Below, in pieces: positions 1 through 13,900 of a stretch of DNA of 64,000 nucleotides (position 1 is its first letter; each line of letters starts with the position of its first letter). The translations under genes and the position numbers were made by a program. A model generated the notes under the pieces. That model did not search any database. It was given only the letters and a program-made list of their open reading frames with translations, and was not told where the DNA came from. Source of the DNA: Undaria pinnatifida (taxonomy: Eukaryota; Sar; Phaeophyceae; Laminariales; Alariaceae); assembly GCA_012845835.1 (NCBI GenBank), contig JABAKD010000022.1:11302718-11366717 (forward strand). The letters run 5' to 3'.

Positions 1-149
1 GCGCAGAATGCATGTGGACTGTTTTCCTCTGTGTTATTGTTCTGTTTACCCTGGCGCTATCACTAAGGGGAGTTACCGAACCTACGTCCTCAGTCTGTTC
101 TCCGTGAAGACATAAACGCCCCTTACTGTAGCACGCACGATCGAAGCAT

Positions 150-215
150 CACACGCAGCTTGCAAAGATGAGTTTTGACGAAATTTTCGATCCCATAGCT
201 GAAGTGAATTTTAAA
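150..215 (-). repeat. R4 copy, reversed
   Basis: The reverse complement TCAGCTATGGGATCGAAAATTTCGTCAAAACTCATCTTTGCAAGCTGCGTGTGATG lies just downstream (gene sense) of the last visible FN3-like exon. Confidence 0.6.
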
Positions 216-249
216 CGTTTGCCACTAAAAACGAGTACATCGGGCTCAC

Positions 250-437
250 CAAGGGTGCCTCCCCGTGAGAGTCTGCCTCCGCCGTGACAACACTCGAAAG
301 AGTACCGCTGTTGCTTTCGGTGCATACCGTCGCGGCGTATCTCGTCTGTGGTGCGAGCCCTCGAAACCACAGTCGCTGCGTCAGCAGTGCATCGCTGGCA
401 CGATGGTCGACACCGGGCGGAGATATGAAGATCGAAC
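250..437 (-). CDS. FN3-like gene, exon at the left edge of the window
   Basis: The frame reads SIFISPPG...RLWFRGLAPQTRYAATVCTESNS and ends ...HGEAPL at a strong donor (ttg|GTGAGC at 250/249). The GLAPQTRYAATVCTES stretch is the closing motif of a domain, so the next domain must lie beyond the window. The acceptor (gacgcag|GTTCG) enters in phase 1, but the preceding exon as modelled ends in phase 0. Either the upstream donor is misplaced or a small exon is missing among the tandem repeats at 430-1195. The longest open frame on this strand here is in another frame and is not this exon. Confidence 0.6.
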
Positions 438-3400
438 CTGCGTCTACAACACCTTCTTGCCCCTTGACTACCGCCTTCAGCTTCTCCGGAGAATGTTTCA
501 GATTTTCCTGTAGTGACGGACGGACGGGCGTTGACAGCAGCTATTAATATTGGGTTATTGGATTGATCCGTGAATGAACTGGTTTTGGATCTAATGTGGT
601 GAGACGCAGAAACGGACTCCGCGTCTACAACGCCTCCTTGCCCCTTGACTGCCGACGTCACCTTCTCGGGGGAATTCGTTAGATTGTCTTGTTATTATTC
701 TGATCGGTGTTGACAGCAGCTTTTGGGTCATGGCGTTGATGCGTGGTTTGACTGGTTTTGGATCAGACATGGTAAGGCGTCGAGATCGAACCCGCGTCTA
801 CAACTCCTCCTTGCCCGTTGACTGCTGTCTTCACCTTTTCTGGGGAGTATTTTAGATTGTCTTGTGATGAAGGACGGACATACATTGACAGCAGCTTTTG
901 GGTCATGGCGTTGATGCGCAAATCGTCTGTTTTTGGATTGCATATGGTGAGACAAGGAGGCCGAAATAGGCCGAAATCCGCGGTCACAACTCCTTTCTTG
1001 CCCGTTGATGGCTACCTTCGCCTTCCCTGAGGAACGTTTTAGGTTGTCCTGTGGTGACGAGCGTTGGAAGAATCTGATGAGTCGAGTGATTTGGAATGTA
1101 TTTGACTGTCCTGTGGCGACGGGCGTTGACAGCTAGTAAGGCAGTTAATCGGTCCGTGAATGGACCGGTTTTGGATCGGATATCATCAGCTCCTGTTTTG
1201 GGTTTTCGTAGGCAGGCTAAAGACCGACGATCGACCGTACGCTTCAAATGAAATGCCTATATTGTCTGAGTAATAGTGTAGCGATGAAATAGTTTAGTGA
1301 GTCACGCAAAGATTCCAATATATATTTTCATTTCCACCTTCGAAAGAGACGATATTGGAACGACACGCTGTCTTGAGATGTCATGGCTGGCCATCCACAT
1401 GTCATTTTCATCACCTTTCCGCTTTCCGGCATCGCCGCAGCCTCCGAAATCGCAAAATACATGCGTCCAGGCGTCTCAAGAACCTCATACTCCAGCAGCA
1501 ATTCGGTCGTCGTGGCGTCCGGTGGTCTCAACTGGACTTGCGAGAGAAGAGGAGGAACCGCCTCAACAACGCGCGACATAGACTCTCCGTACACGGAGCT
1601 CTGACGGCCCTGCAGAGTAGACTCCGTCGTCGCTGTCACGTCGAAAGCAGAACCCACCGAGAGCCCATGAAGTACCTGTCCTCGAGGGGTATGGCAGAGG
1701 ACGCCTACTATAAGAATAAATAGGAAAGCTGGCTGACCCAGACCGGGTTTCTTATCTTGGAGAGGGTGCGTTATGTGCTAATTTCGGCGAAACGGCTCCA
1801 GTGTTTATTAAGTTTCCTGTAAACGTCCCGCCTGCCTCGCCTTTACCTTTTTTCTTATTGGGCGCCCTATACTGTAGGGCTAGGGTTTAGTCTTACGCTG
1901 TGAGGGGTAGGTGGCTGCTCCGACAAAGACTAGGAGACACGCCATGAAAAGGATTTTTTTTTAGACTATTTATTTGAATAGCTCTCTCTGCACCTCTCGC
2001 CCAAAAACGGACTTTAGTGCGAAACCCGATGAGAAACCCCATGGTCTAGGTGATAAAACGACGACATTAACAAAGCACATATGCTACCCCCATCATTTCA
2101 AGCGTCAAGCGTCCTGCCTAGCGTCTGCCCACGCGATGATCGACGGTTACGGGTGCAGCCCTACAAATCGGTACGTGGTATCACAAGGCCACGGTTTCGA
2201 CCGACTGCAGGTCTAAGTTCAAAACTCTGAATTGGACTCCTTTCGCGAGAGGAAGACTTTGTATATACTGATGTAATGGATGGTTGAACTTGTACAGTGC
2301 ACCAAGTGCAATGCTATGCTATCTTAGTTTTTAATAATGGTGGGGGTAAAGAAATCGATTGGTTTATACTAATTAAGGACGTTTAAAATTATTTCCACGT
2401 TCGAGGGAGACTGTTAAAACAGTCCACGGATCGAACCGGACAGAACATTTATTCCAGTCGGCGCTTAAGAGCTGGGAGTAGTTTGAGAGGCCAGAGAACT
2501 GCCGAAGGCGGCCGCCGAAGGCCCTGAATTTTTAAGTAATTGAGTCTATACAGGGGGGGGGGCGTGCTCATTTGCTTGCCTTACATTGACCACGCATCCC
2601 TTTTGAGACGGAGCACCGTTTCTACTCCTAATAAAGACACCTCCAACATTTGGGCGCTCATTACGCTTCTTCCATATATTACATAAAAATATTTGCTTAT
2701 CCTATCCCCAACCTGTTTCGCGGTCTGCGGCCACCATCTATCTCCTAGGATAGCGATCGTTTTCTCGCTACTCTCTAGTCTACCAAACTCTTCCATGTCA
2801 CATACGTCTAATTTCCTCATATCCTCCTCTGATGCATCCCGTTCCTCCTTGTGTACTTCACTTTCTCCTACTATGTGAGTTCTACTCTCTGTTGTTGTGC
2901 CACACGGGCACATATTTGGTATACCTCTTTCTTCTTTCTGGTAGGTCCAGGTCCCCTACACGAAATGGCAGTTTCAGCATTTTCGCGTAGTCCATCGGGT
3001 CGTGCAGATACGTTTTCATTCCAATATGTTCCCTCATCCCCCCGTATATGTCTGATTGCTTCTCGTCTTTCACCTTAGTTCTTAGTGCTTGCCTTTCCCT
3101 TTCTTTTATTATTTCTTCTACTTCTGTCTTGTACCCGCCAAACTTCTCTGTAGACAGTATCTCTTCTTGGTCTCCCCCTAAATCCTTCCATATTTTCTCG
3201 ACTGCGTTATCCCATCATATTCCAGCTCGCCCTTTTGTTATTTTCTCCCATACGGCCCTGTCAGGTATGGCTGGCAACCTTTTTTCTGGCATATTTTTTA
3301 CTCTATTTTGCCATTTCAACCTTCTCACGTCTCTATTTGTCTGTACATGTGGGTACATTCCTAGTTCTGCTCTTACAGGGAGAGGATTTAGTTAATTCAC

Positions 3401-4910
3401 ACTATTTCAAGGCATAAACTATTTTCTAGGGTAGAGGGAGGCGATATTATGTTTCTTGCACAATGAGAGTAACATCGTGGTTCTCGTTGGTCCCGCACCT
3501 GAAGTCCTTCCAACACAATGGTTGTTTCGGAGCCTTCTCTTTCATCGTCTGCATCTTCTTCACCGTTTCGTGCCACGCCAACCTCCTGAGAGAAGCTGAC
3601 CCCGTGCTGATTGCCAACCATCGTCGCCAACATAGCCAGGGGATGACCTACTCTCTCGACGAGATTGACGTGTATCATGCCAGGCTAGGTGTGCGTTAGC
3701 AAACATGCAAAACATGGGATTCGAGGGGAGATAGACAGACGTGCGGTAAATATGTGAACGAGACAAACGCTACGACAGAGGGTACAGCACCTCTTTTTAA
3801 CCAAACTTTAACCACACTTCTTCTGACCGGAGGGGCTTGACGCGCGATGCACTAAGCCTTAACCCTAAGCCCCTGAGCTAGAAGTAAGTTGACGTAAAAT
3901 TGCTGCTCCTATCATAATTCGGCGTTTTGTAGCCCCGACGAGCCGAACGGGCGTTTCGATTGTCTTCGGCTAATCTCGGAAAGTATGTCGAACCGTGAAC
4001 TTAACCCTACCCCAAATCCTGCTTCTAACTCCAGCCGTAGCCTTAGCCATAACCCTAAGCATAGCCCAAACCGTAGAGTCATCCCATGCTAGGGGTACAG
4101 CAGAAATTCCAGGGCTCGTAACATGAGGAGCTCAATATCTCACCTGAAACGCGACTTCGAAGACACTCGTTCGTGCAACCCGACCAACATTTCTATGCGC
4201 TAGTCCTAAAACGAATGTACTCCTGAAATCATCATACCAACCGATTATTCCACTTTTGAGTGCAACCCCTACCGAAGGGTGTCTCCGTAACCTAACAGGC
4301 GTCAGAAAGTTTGTATTGGACAGTCGCCGTGGATGCCTCGGGCGTCAAAACCTCAATGTCTCCTATAATGCCAGGCGTGGGGAATGGGGAAAACCCTTAC
4401 CCTAACCATAACCATAATCATAATTATATCCTTAATCCTAACCATAGCCATAACCATAAGCGTAACCATAACCATAGCTACAACCATAACCATAACCGTA
4501 TAACCATAACGATAACCGTAACCCTGACCCTGACCCTAACCCTAACCCTAACCCTAACCATAACTACACCCGTAACCATAACCCTAGCCGTAACCATAAC
4601 CGTAACCCTGACCCTGACCATAACCGTAACCATAACCATAATTATAACCATAGCCATAACCCTAGCCATAACCATAACCGTAACACTGACCATAACCATA
4701 CCCAAACCGTAACTATAACCCTAGCCACAACCATAACCGTAACCCTGACCCTGACCATAACCCTAACCATAACTATAACTAAAACTATAACTCTAGCCAT
4801 AACCATAACCGCAACCCTGGCCCTAATCATCACCATAGCCATAGCGACAACCATAACTTAACCATAACCATAAACATAAGCGTAAATTTAGCCATAATCA
4901 TAACCACAAT

Positions 4911-4952
<42 letters not shown>

Positions 4953-7900
4953 TGTAACCCTAATCCCAGCCCTAACACGACTAACCTCGGAAAGTTTGTA
5001 TCGTACAGTCACCGTCGCTTTGTCGGCGTCAGACCTCACTGCCTCAAGTAACACGAGCCTTGGAGCACGGGAAAACGTTGTCGTAGCAACCTCAAAAGTT
5101 GGTCCAAATGCCCCGTTTGAGCCTGGGCTCTCCACCTCCATGGCGACAACGTAGTTCTGTAGCAAGCGGGGGCAAGAGATGATCGTGTTGCCGTATTATA
5201 TGTCATCACATTATTGGAGCCGTGAGTTCGCACGATTTAAATCACAAACTATTTCTTAGGTGGACAAAAAATCAGTCATTTCCCGGAGGTGCCGACCATC
5301 CGACTTATTTAGTCACGTAAGACTGAAAAATGATCGCGGAAGGGTAGCACTTCTTGTTAATATTTTCTGAAATGACGGGGGCGAAAAATCGTCGGAAAAA
5401 GCAAATTTCGATTTTCTTTTTCGACAAAACGATTGCTTTCTATACCTAAGCCATGGCAAAATATATTTTTGTTATGAATATCAGGTTGCTATTTTTATTT
5501 CTCTCTAGATCATATTTTGGGTGGAGCATAAGGCTACCTGGCAGCTCCTCACGCCGCGTGCTTCAGCAAGGAAAGGACGCACCAGAACCGTACCAGCATG
5601 TGTCCACGATTAATAATAGTCATCCCACGCTATGATAGGGGCGCATCATCAGCAATTGCTGAGCTCCAAACATGAGGAGGAGCTCAACATCCCACCCGAA
5701 ATATGACGTCGAAGACATTATCAGGTCACGCAACCCGACCAACACTTCCATGCTCTAATCCTAACACACACATATTTCGAAGCATATTCGTAGCATTTGA
5801 GTTGCTCAACCGGTCAGAGACCTTTGGCACAAAAAAAGTGCAACCCGTACCGTTGGATGACTCAATAATCGATAGCTCTTCAGCTGAGGAGCCCCCCGAC
5901 AGTGAGACACCTCGGACAGATCATACAGACTATGTAGTTCATATAGATAATGTAGATTATAGATAGATCATGTAGATCATATAGATCACATAGATCATGT
6001 AGATCACACCGGTATAGATTATTTAGATCGTGTAGATCGTGTAAATCATATAGATCATATATATCATATAGATCGTGTAGATAATACAGATCATATAGAT
6101 CATACAGATCATATGGATAAGATAGATGACGTATCTGTCGTCATGATATGCTGCGCAAGATCTATGCAGTACAGATCCACAGGAAACAGATGCTGTAGAT
6201 CATTCAGGTCATCTGGCCCCCACCCGGCAACATGATCTACAGGCTATGTAAATCATATTGACCAGGGATCTACTGTATCTGCTCTGGAAGACAGGAATCC
6301 ATGGTGTTTGCCTTGGAGGGCAAATATCATTAATGCAATGATCTCATATATCTGATGTGTGGAAATGTTTAATGATCGAGCTCAAATGTAGAGCCCCTGC
6401 TGTACGTAGCACAGCTCGCTGAACAGATTTGTGTTGACAACTTTAGCTCACCTTTCCCGGGGTCAAGCCAGATATACCGTGGGAGATCGCACGGCCATCT
6501 GCAACGACCGCCGTCCCTTGTGCCACTTGCCGAGGCTTCAGATGGTTGGGGGACCCTGGGGGCAGCGCCTCTGTCGCTCGGTAACTGAGTTTGGCATGCG
6601 GATGAGGGGAGCACGCACCGAATTTGTCAGTGAATACGAGCTGCCCTCACTGCTTCTGCGTGGGCGCGAAGGTGGTGCGCACCTTGGCGTGCGGATAAGA
6701 CAAGCATAAATCGAGTAGTCGACGACTACCAGCTGCGGCGTTACGGCATGAGCTAGCTGAGTGTTGGCATGAGTCGTTCTACGGTAGCCCCCCCAACTTT
6801 TGTTTAACGAAATCGCCAGTTTCAAAACCAGCTCCCGGTCGTATCTCCTGAAATACGGTGTCCCTCGACACCCTCCCCGGCGTCATCGATCGATAGGCCT
6901 TTGCACACAAGAAATACATGGAAACTTTTTTTTCAATAGTATCCTTCTTTGTGTCGAGCAGCCATGAAACGTTCGATAAACAAATCGATTGTTTTGGGGG
7001 GGGCTATCGCAGAATCAGTCGCATCCGGATGCGGAGAGCAAGCAAGCGTCGAGTGAGTGTTGTCAACGGCTAAAAATTGAACTGTTGTTGCTGAGTGAGC
7101 TAGCTGGGTTTGGCGTGCAGACAAGGAAAAGCACACCTTCGAGTTGTCGACACCTGCAAACTGCACTACCGCTGTTACTTCAAGCTGCGCTGTTACTGCG
7201 TGAGCAAGCTGAGTGTGGCAAATATGGCAAAATAAATTGCACTTTTCGACTTGTTGGCGACTAGAGAGAAAGACGTGTCGTGCTTGCAGTTTTCTGATTG
7301 ATACTTTTTTCAGGTTGGAACTTTTTATTGGTTGAAATTCCTTGGTCGGCATTTTGTGTTTTGGCAGGACTTTCCACGGTACGAGTCACTTCTCGCGGGT
7401 CGTGCCGGGTCAGGGCGATCCAGCCCGACCCGTGAGATTTTTTAAGTCCTTCCGACTCGACCCGACCCAATCCGTGAGATTTTGATCACCTTTCGACCCA
7501 ACCGGGCTCGACCCCCGAGAATTTGAAAAACGATGCCATCCATGGATCGAGCCATGACCCGCGAAAACCCCTGGTTTTTAGCCATCTTAGACAACGTGCA
7601 GCACGATACTTGACATTGATCACTCCTAAAACCATTTCAAGATGATACATGGTGCCGCGCGTGAGCACGGACGCGGGTGCGGGTCAAGACCATGAACGTC
7701 GGGGGAGGGGGAAGGGGAATCTTTAATAAAAAAAAAACAGCACTAAAGCTCACAAAGTGCTATCGTACGAAGTATACTGCTGGCGGAAGCTTGAATATTA
7801 CCAACACGGCACAAATTCGAGGCTAGAAATATCGGCAACGCTGTTCGTAGACGTACACGGTTCACTTCCTCCACGGAAAAACGTTTTTTCGAGGATTTTC

Positions 7901-10900
7901 GTGAAGAGTGCACCGCTCAAAACACAGTACTCAACGCTTACTATGCACCAGTCTGATAGTCTAATGGTACGTAAAAAAGGACATTGGGACCTTTTGGGCT
8001 ATATTAAAAGCCACTCATGTCTTATGATTACGCTGGTATTTAGTTCGCAAGTTGAGCTTTCAGTAGAATTGCTGCAAGTCCAACCTCTGCTTCATTCCTC
8101 TCGCATGACTACCCACGCTCGTGTTGTGGTATTGCCTTGAAAAGGCCAGCAAGTACCTCAGCATAGATAGGTAATTGGAACATGTTCGTGCTATTCGGAA
8201 GGCGTATTGTACCTCTACACATCTAACACACGCGATTAAAAACTATAGGGGAATGCTCAACAGGCTATCCTGGCGGAGGACACAGTACGGGACACACAAG
8301 AAACAGAAATTCTGGCTCAGGCTAGATTTATTACTTGAGGAAAGGTGCGCTCCACACTAACATTAGTATAACGGTTCCTGAATTTATGAATTTCTTGCAA
8401 ATCCCAGCCTGCCCTTCTTGATACCCCGTGCCATAAGCAAACCTCGCGGGGGACACAGCACAGCAAATCCAGTAAGAAACAGGAAACATGGATCAGGCTG
8501 GATTTCTTATTGGAGAGAGCGTCACGTTCTGCACTAAAATCAGTATAATGGTTCCTGAACTTCTTTCGTTCCTTACAATTTCAGCCTAGGCTTTCTTAGT
8601 ACAGCAGGGGTTCCCCAATAAGGCGATCTGAGTAGTGCGGTATCCCCATATAAGGCGGTCAAAATCGCTTGGCCCGACTGGGGAACTGCACTAATAACCT
8701 GCAAAGAATAAGACGGGCTTCCCTCTATAAGGCGGTCATATTGCTCCGGCACATCACCGCCTTGCTGGGAAATCCCTACTGGGCCGTGTTTTTTCTTTTT
8801 ATTATGTTCGCCGTTCGACAATGTGCAGCGTAGGTCAATCGCAAAAAAATGACAAAAAAACTCCAGTACGACATAAGACGCGAAAAAGAAAAAGCATCCC
8901 AAACCGATCGACGAACAAAAGTCCTCCGAATAAAACCAGAAACGCTAAAATGCCCCTGCACCTCATCCGTCAAACATCCGCTGCCCCCCCTTCTGGCATC
9001 TCCAACGAACAGGTATCAACCAAAACCCCGCTGTCCTTAAAAATGGCTGGTTTGTTTCTTATTCCCCTGTTTCTTTTTTGGTGTTCTTATCGCCCTGTTT
9101 ATTGTCACCCCGTGTCCCCAGCCTAGCCACCTCTCGCTTACCTCAGTATCCCACATGATCCATTGCTAGGTGTGGACGAACAATCCAGTCTCAAAAGCAA
9201 AAAGCCGTACTGAATGCTTGCTGTGATTGGTACGTCAGTGGTTATTGAGGCCCATGTACAGCTACAAAACAACGTGCAAGCGCGTTCTTATCATGGTGCG
9301 AGCATTCAGTACACGGTGGCTATGGTGCGAGCATGAAGCACACGGGGGCAGCGCAAGCGCTACGCAATTGTCAGTTTTTATTCGACAGTGTTTCCCTCCG
9401 ACGCTTTAAAAGGGATAATATAGTTATTCGGTGAACTACTGCTGTTGCAGTCCAGTCCAACCTCTGCCTTCTTCCTTGCACGCGACCAACCGCGCTTACC
9501 TCAGCCGCCCGCATGCTTCGTTCGTAGGTGTAGACGAGCAGTCCAGTCTTAACCGCAAATCAATGGAGTCTGTACAGCCTTGGGAAGGATTGCCAGAAAA
9601 TTCTATGACCCTTGCGGGCTCTCTATGGGTCTTCACAACGGTGAAAACCGGCTGGCCAAAGACACCCTCTGCGCGCTCGGAAACGGCTGATATCTGATAC
9701 CACGTGTCGCTTTCCAGACCGTCGTTGATGGGGTGGGGCGTGCGCACGCCCTTCAAGCCCTAAGCGGCCCAAGAAAAGAAACATTCAGACGAAATTTTAT
9801 TGGGGGGGGGGGGGGGGGGGGGGTACCCATTTATTGGTTGCCTTAGTAATTTGTCCGTTGGCAACTCATCCTGTTTTTCGAGGTGATGGCGCACCGATAT
9901 TTGCTTGGAAGGAAGGATGTACTCACTGTCGTGCATGGCTGTCGCATCTCTACAATTACGGGACGGAGCACGCCGGGGTCTTCATTGACCAGGCAGGCAT
10001 TGCTCGCACCGCTTGTATAGGGAGTGGGTGTGTATCATCGTATCAAGCATGGCCAAAGTCTCAAGATCATAGACCCTAACATCCCCACCGTGTCGGGATG
10101 GAGCACGTCGGGTTTCCATCGGCCATGCAGACTTTTTTCTTGCACCAATTGCACAGGGGAAAGCAGAGGACTGAGCCGCTGTCTTGAACGAGCAGTGAAG
10201 TGGCACGTACGCGTCCTTAATATCAAACATGCACGTTTTACTTCGAAAAATACGTGAACGGCCGTATGTACCTAAAACAGTTCGCCGGTGCAGGAGGCAT
10301 TGACAACGGCTATGCTTGCGAGGGAGATATTTTGGTGGTCCAGGCTGAGGTATGATAGAGGGGTCACGTTTAGGGGGGTCACGTTTAGGGCAAGGACATG
10401 GCATGGGGGTAAGGACGTGGTATGGGGGTCACGTTCAGGGCAAGATCGCGGTATGGGGGTCACATTTAGAGCAAGGACATGTCATGGGGGTAAGGGCGTG
10501 GTATGGGGGTCACGTTTAGGGCAAGTTAGCGGTATGGGGGTCACGTTTAGGGCAAGAACGTGGTATGGGGGTCACGTTTAGGGCAAGGTCGCGGTATGGG
10601 GATCACGTTTAGGGCAAGGACATGGCATGGGGGGTAAGGACGTGGTATGGGGGTCACGTTTAAGGTAAGTCCGCGGGATGGGGGTCACGTTTAGGGCAAG
10701 ATCGCGGTAGGGGGGTCACGTTTAGGGCAAGGACATGGTATGGGGGTAACGTTTAGGGCACTGCTACGGTAAGGGGGGGTGGGGAGCGTACTCATTTGTT
10801 GCTTGTCTTAGTCATTTGACCATTGACCACGCATCCTGTCTTTCGAGACGGAGCACCGTTCCTGCCCCTAATAGAGACGCCTCCAACATTTGGGCGCTCA

Positions 10901-13900
10901 CTACGCTTCTTCCATATATTATATAGAAACCGTTTGCTTATCCTATCCTCGTCCTGTTTCGCCGTCTGTGGCCACCGCCTATCTCCTAGGATAGCGATCG
11001 TTACTGGTATATCTCTTTTTTCTTTCTGGTAGGTCCAGGTCCCCTACACGAAATGGCAGTTTCAGCTTTTCCGCGTAGTCCATTGGGCCGTGCAGATACG
11101 TTTTCATTCCAATATTTTCCTTCAACCCCCCGTATATCTCTACCAGGTAGTGTGTTTCCCCTATTTCACCTTATTTCTTGGCGCTAACCTTCCCTTTCTT
11201 ATATTCTTTCTTTTACTTCTATCTTATACCTGCCAAACTTCTCTGTAGACAGTATCTCTTCTTGGTCTCCTCCTAAATCCTTCCATATTTTATCGACTAC
11301 GTTATCCCATCTCATTCCAGCTCGTCCTTTTGTTGTTTTCTCCCGTACAGCCCTATCAACTATGGCTGGCGACCTCTTTTCCGGCATATTTTTTACTTTA
11401 TATTCCCACTTCAACTTTCTCACGCCTCTATAAGTTTTAAGTGGGTACATTCCTAGCTCTGCTCTTAATACTGTATTACTCGTCGTACTTGAGCATCCTG
11501 GTAAATTTTAACTGCTGTCATTTGCAAGCATTGTTTCCAGTTGTTTTACGAACTTCGCGTTCCCTTCCCGTACTTCTCCTGCATACTCTAGCTTTGGTAC
11601 AATCACATTCACCAGAATATATCTTTTAATCCTAGTGTCAAGGTGCGAGTCTGTTAGGATCGCGTCCATCTTGTCTACTTGTGCTTTACCCTTTCCTATT
11701 ACTTTCGCTACGTACGCATCCCAAGAGCAGTCCTTTGAGATCTCCACGCCAAGGTACGCATACTGGTCTACGATCGGTAACTCATCTTTTCCCCGCTTCC
11801 ATTTGAAAGTTACCGGATTCACCTTATCTTCGTTACATACAACTACTGCGCGCTTTTTTAGGTTCGCTGTCACTCTCCATTTCCTAGTGTACTCTAGTGC
11901 CTTCTCGATCTGTTTCTGCAATCCTTCGAGGTATTCTGCTACGGTCAGAGGGTCGCGTTTGGGGCAAGGCGAACGGCAGGGGGGTCACGTATAAGGGGAT
12001 CATGATTATTAGGGCTCGCCCGCGGCTACCGTATTTGTTGGCAATATTAGGCCATTAACTGTTGTGTTTTTCAGGGGGGGGGGGGTGTATACGCCGCCGC
12101 CATGTAATTGTTTGTTTGTTTCGCCGCACCAACCAAATATATCTCAAGTCCATTTTGAGCGAGGTGCAGAGCCACTCGCACGCTCGGCGCATACTCGATA
12201 CACAGCAGTGGTATACCCAACCTAAGGCCACCTCCACCTCGGGACAGGTCATTTCAGTTGTCTTGTCTCCATTGTTTGGCTTTAACTGTCGCTACGAAAA
12301 AAGATAACCGCCCCCCCTACTTCCAAGACAGTTTGTTCCGAAGGGACGCGCCGATTTCCCTGGTCTCATCCACGGGGTGTGTCTTAAACGAGATGATGGT
12401 CTTAAAGCGGGTATACCACTATAGTGAAAACGTGATACCCCCCCCTATCGATACCTTGATTCGGGTGAGCGCAAATGTAGAGGGCTTATTTCACCTGCGG
12501 GTGGTCGATGATTCCATCCGGGGAGAGCGTCGTCCCCTGGTCTCCTCAGCGCTAAGCTCTTCAACGCCCAAGACCACCATGCGTCTTTTGTAAAGGTTGT
12601 ACCGTGTGCTACACCCCGGCAAGGAGCAGTTACTTCCTTCTAAACAGACGAAAACGAAACTGACGTACTATAGGGTTCGACAATGATACCGGTCGAGCTC
12701 AACAGATACTTCCTACCACAGGTCGGACAGATGAGAGATTATCTATATCCCCACTTGATGATCTAGGTACTTCAGGGAAGATCTGTATGGTCTAGCTCAT
12801 GTTAGCGGGTGGGAGCCGTACGATCTGCATAATCTACCACACGCCTCCTGGATTGGATCCGTGCTCTGTATGTACAGATCCTACACCGCCTCTTCCTACA
12901 CAGTCTCTCATAACACCAGATACATAATCTACTGTAGATTATCTAGATTATCTGGATTATCTAGATGATCTAAATCATGATCTGCCAGGGGTGTGCTTCC
13001 CTCCAACCAAAATCGCTCGCCTGCGGGAGATCGAAGTTGAAGCCATCCGGTCGAGCGGCGTCCCTAATCTCCTCGGCGGTAAGCTCTTCGGCGCTCAGAA
13101 ACACCGTGTCCCGCAGAGGTTGCACGGTATACCACAGCCGGCAAGGCACGTTGAGGGCGTCCATAGATAGCGCCAGTTCGGTCGCGTTAGTTCGACCGTC
13201 GACCGGCTCTGCTGTGATGGAGGAGATGGGGGGCGCAGCTCCATTTGTGGCGACGCCGAGCACCCGACTGACCGGACTGAACAGCCCGTTACTGTTCGCC
13301 GCCTGATGCACGGACACAACAAGCAGAAGGGGTTACAGTTCTTTTTACATCTGTAGTCGTTTTGCAGGTTGAACCACCCATACGGAGGGAGGAGCTGTTG
13401 TCTGTAGGAGGTACGACACCAGGTACAGAGTAAAAACAAGTTGTTGTGTAACCTCTACCGATCGCGGTACATACGAAACGATCCACAGTATTTATTGCAC
13501 CTAGCGCTGCACTCCGCCAAGAAAATTCCCGCGTACCCGGTGGGTATACCAACCACGGTCGTACCCGCTTGCCGAGTCGGGTGATGCCCAAGTACCCGCG
13601 GGTAGTTGAACACTCTCGGGTATTTGGAAGAGAGAGTACCCGCGTGGATACCCGTGGGAATACCCGCGGGTAACCCGGCGGGTTTGCAGTGCCCCCGTTG
13701 CTTTATACTCCTCCCCAACGTCCCTACCTAGAAAGCTCTCTAAGTTGCTTGGTAGTCTACCGGTACAATTTACGCGTCAAACGAACGGTCTATGCTCGTC
13801 AACGAACTGCCTATATTCTAGTCTTACAAGTATGCCGTGATGACCATGAGCCGTACTCCGACCGAGGGCCTACCGAAAAAAAATCCTGCACCACACCACG

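Noticed and set aside
149-661. 170-codon minus-strand open frame
   Set aside because: It overlaps the true exon 437-250 in another frame and mostly translates the ~181-bp tandem repeat (GARRCCRRxFDL repeated).
4311-4712. 133-codon frame with NHNHNH and TITVTLTL
   Set aside because: Translation of the telomere-like hexamer array.
12310-12600. Plus-strand 111-codon frame as a gene
   Set aside because: The region is a decayed minus-strand exon copy and intron; the plus frame has no support.
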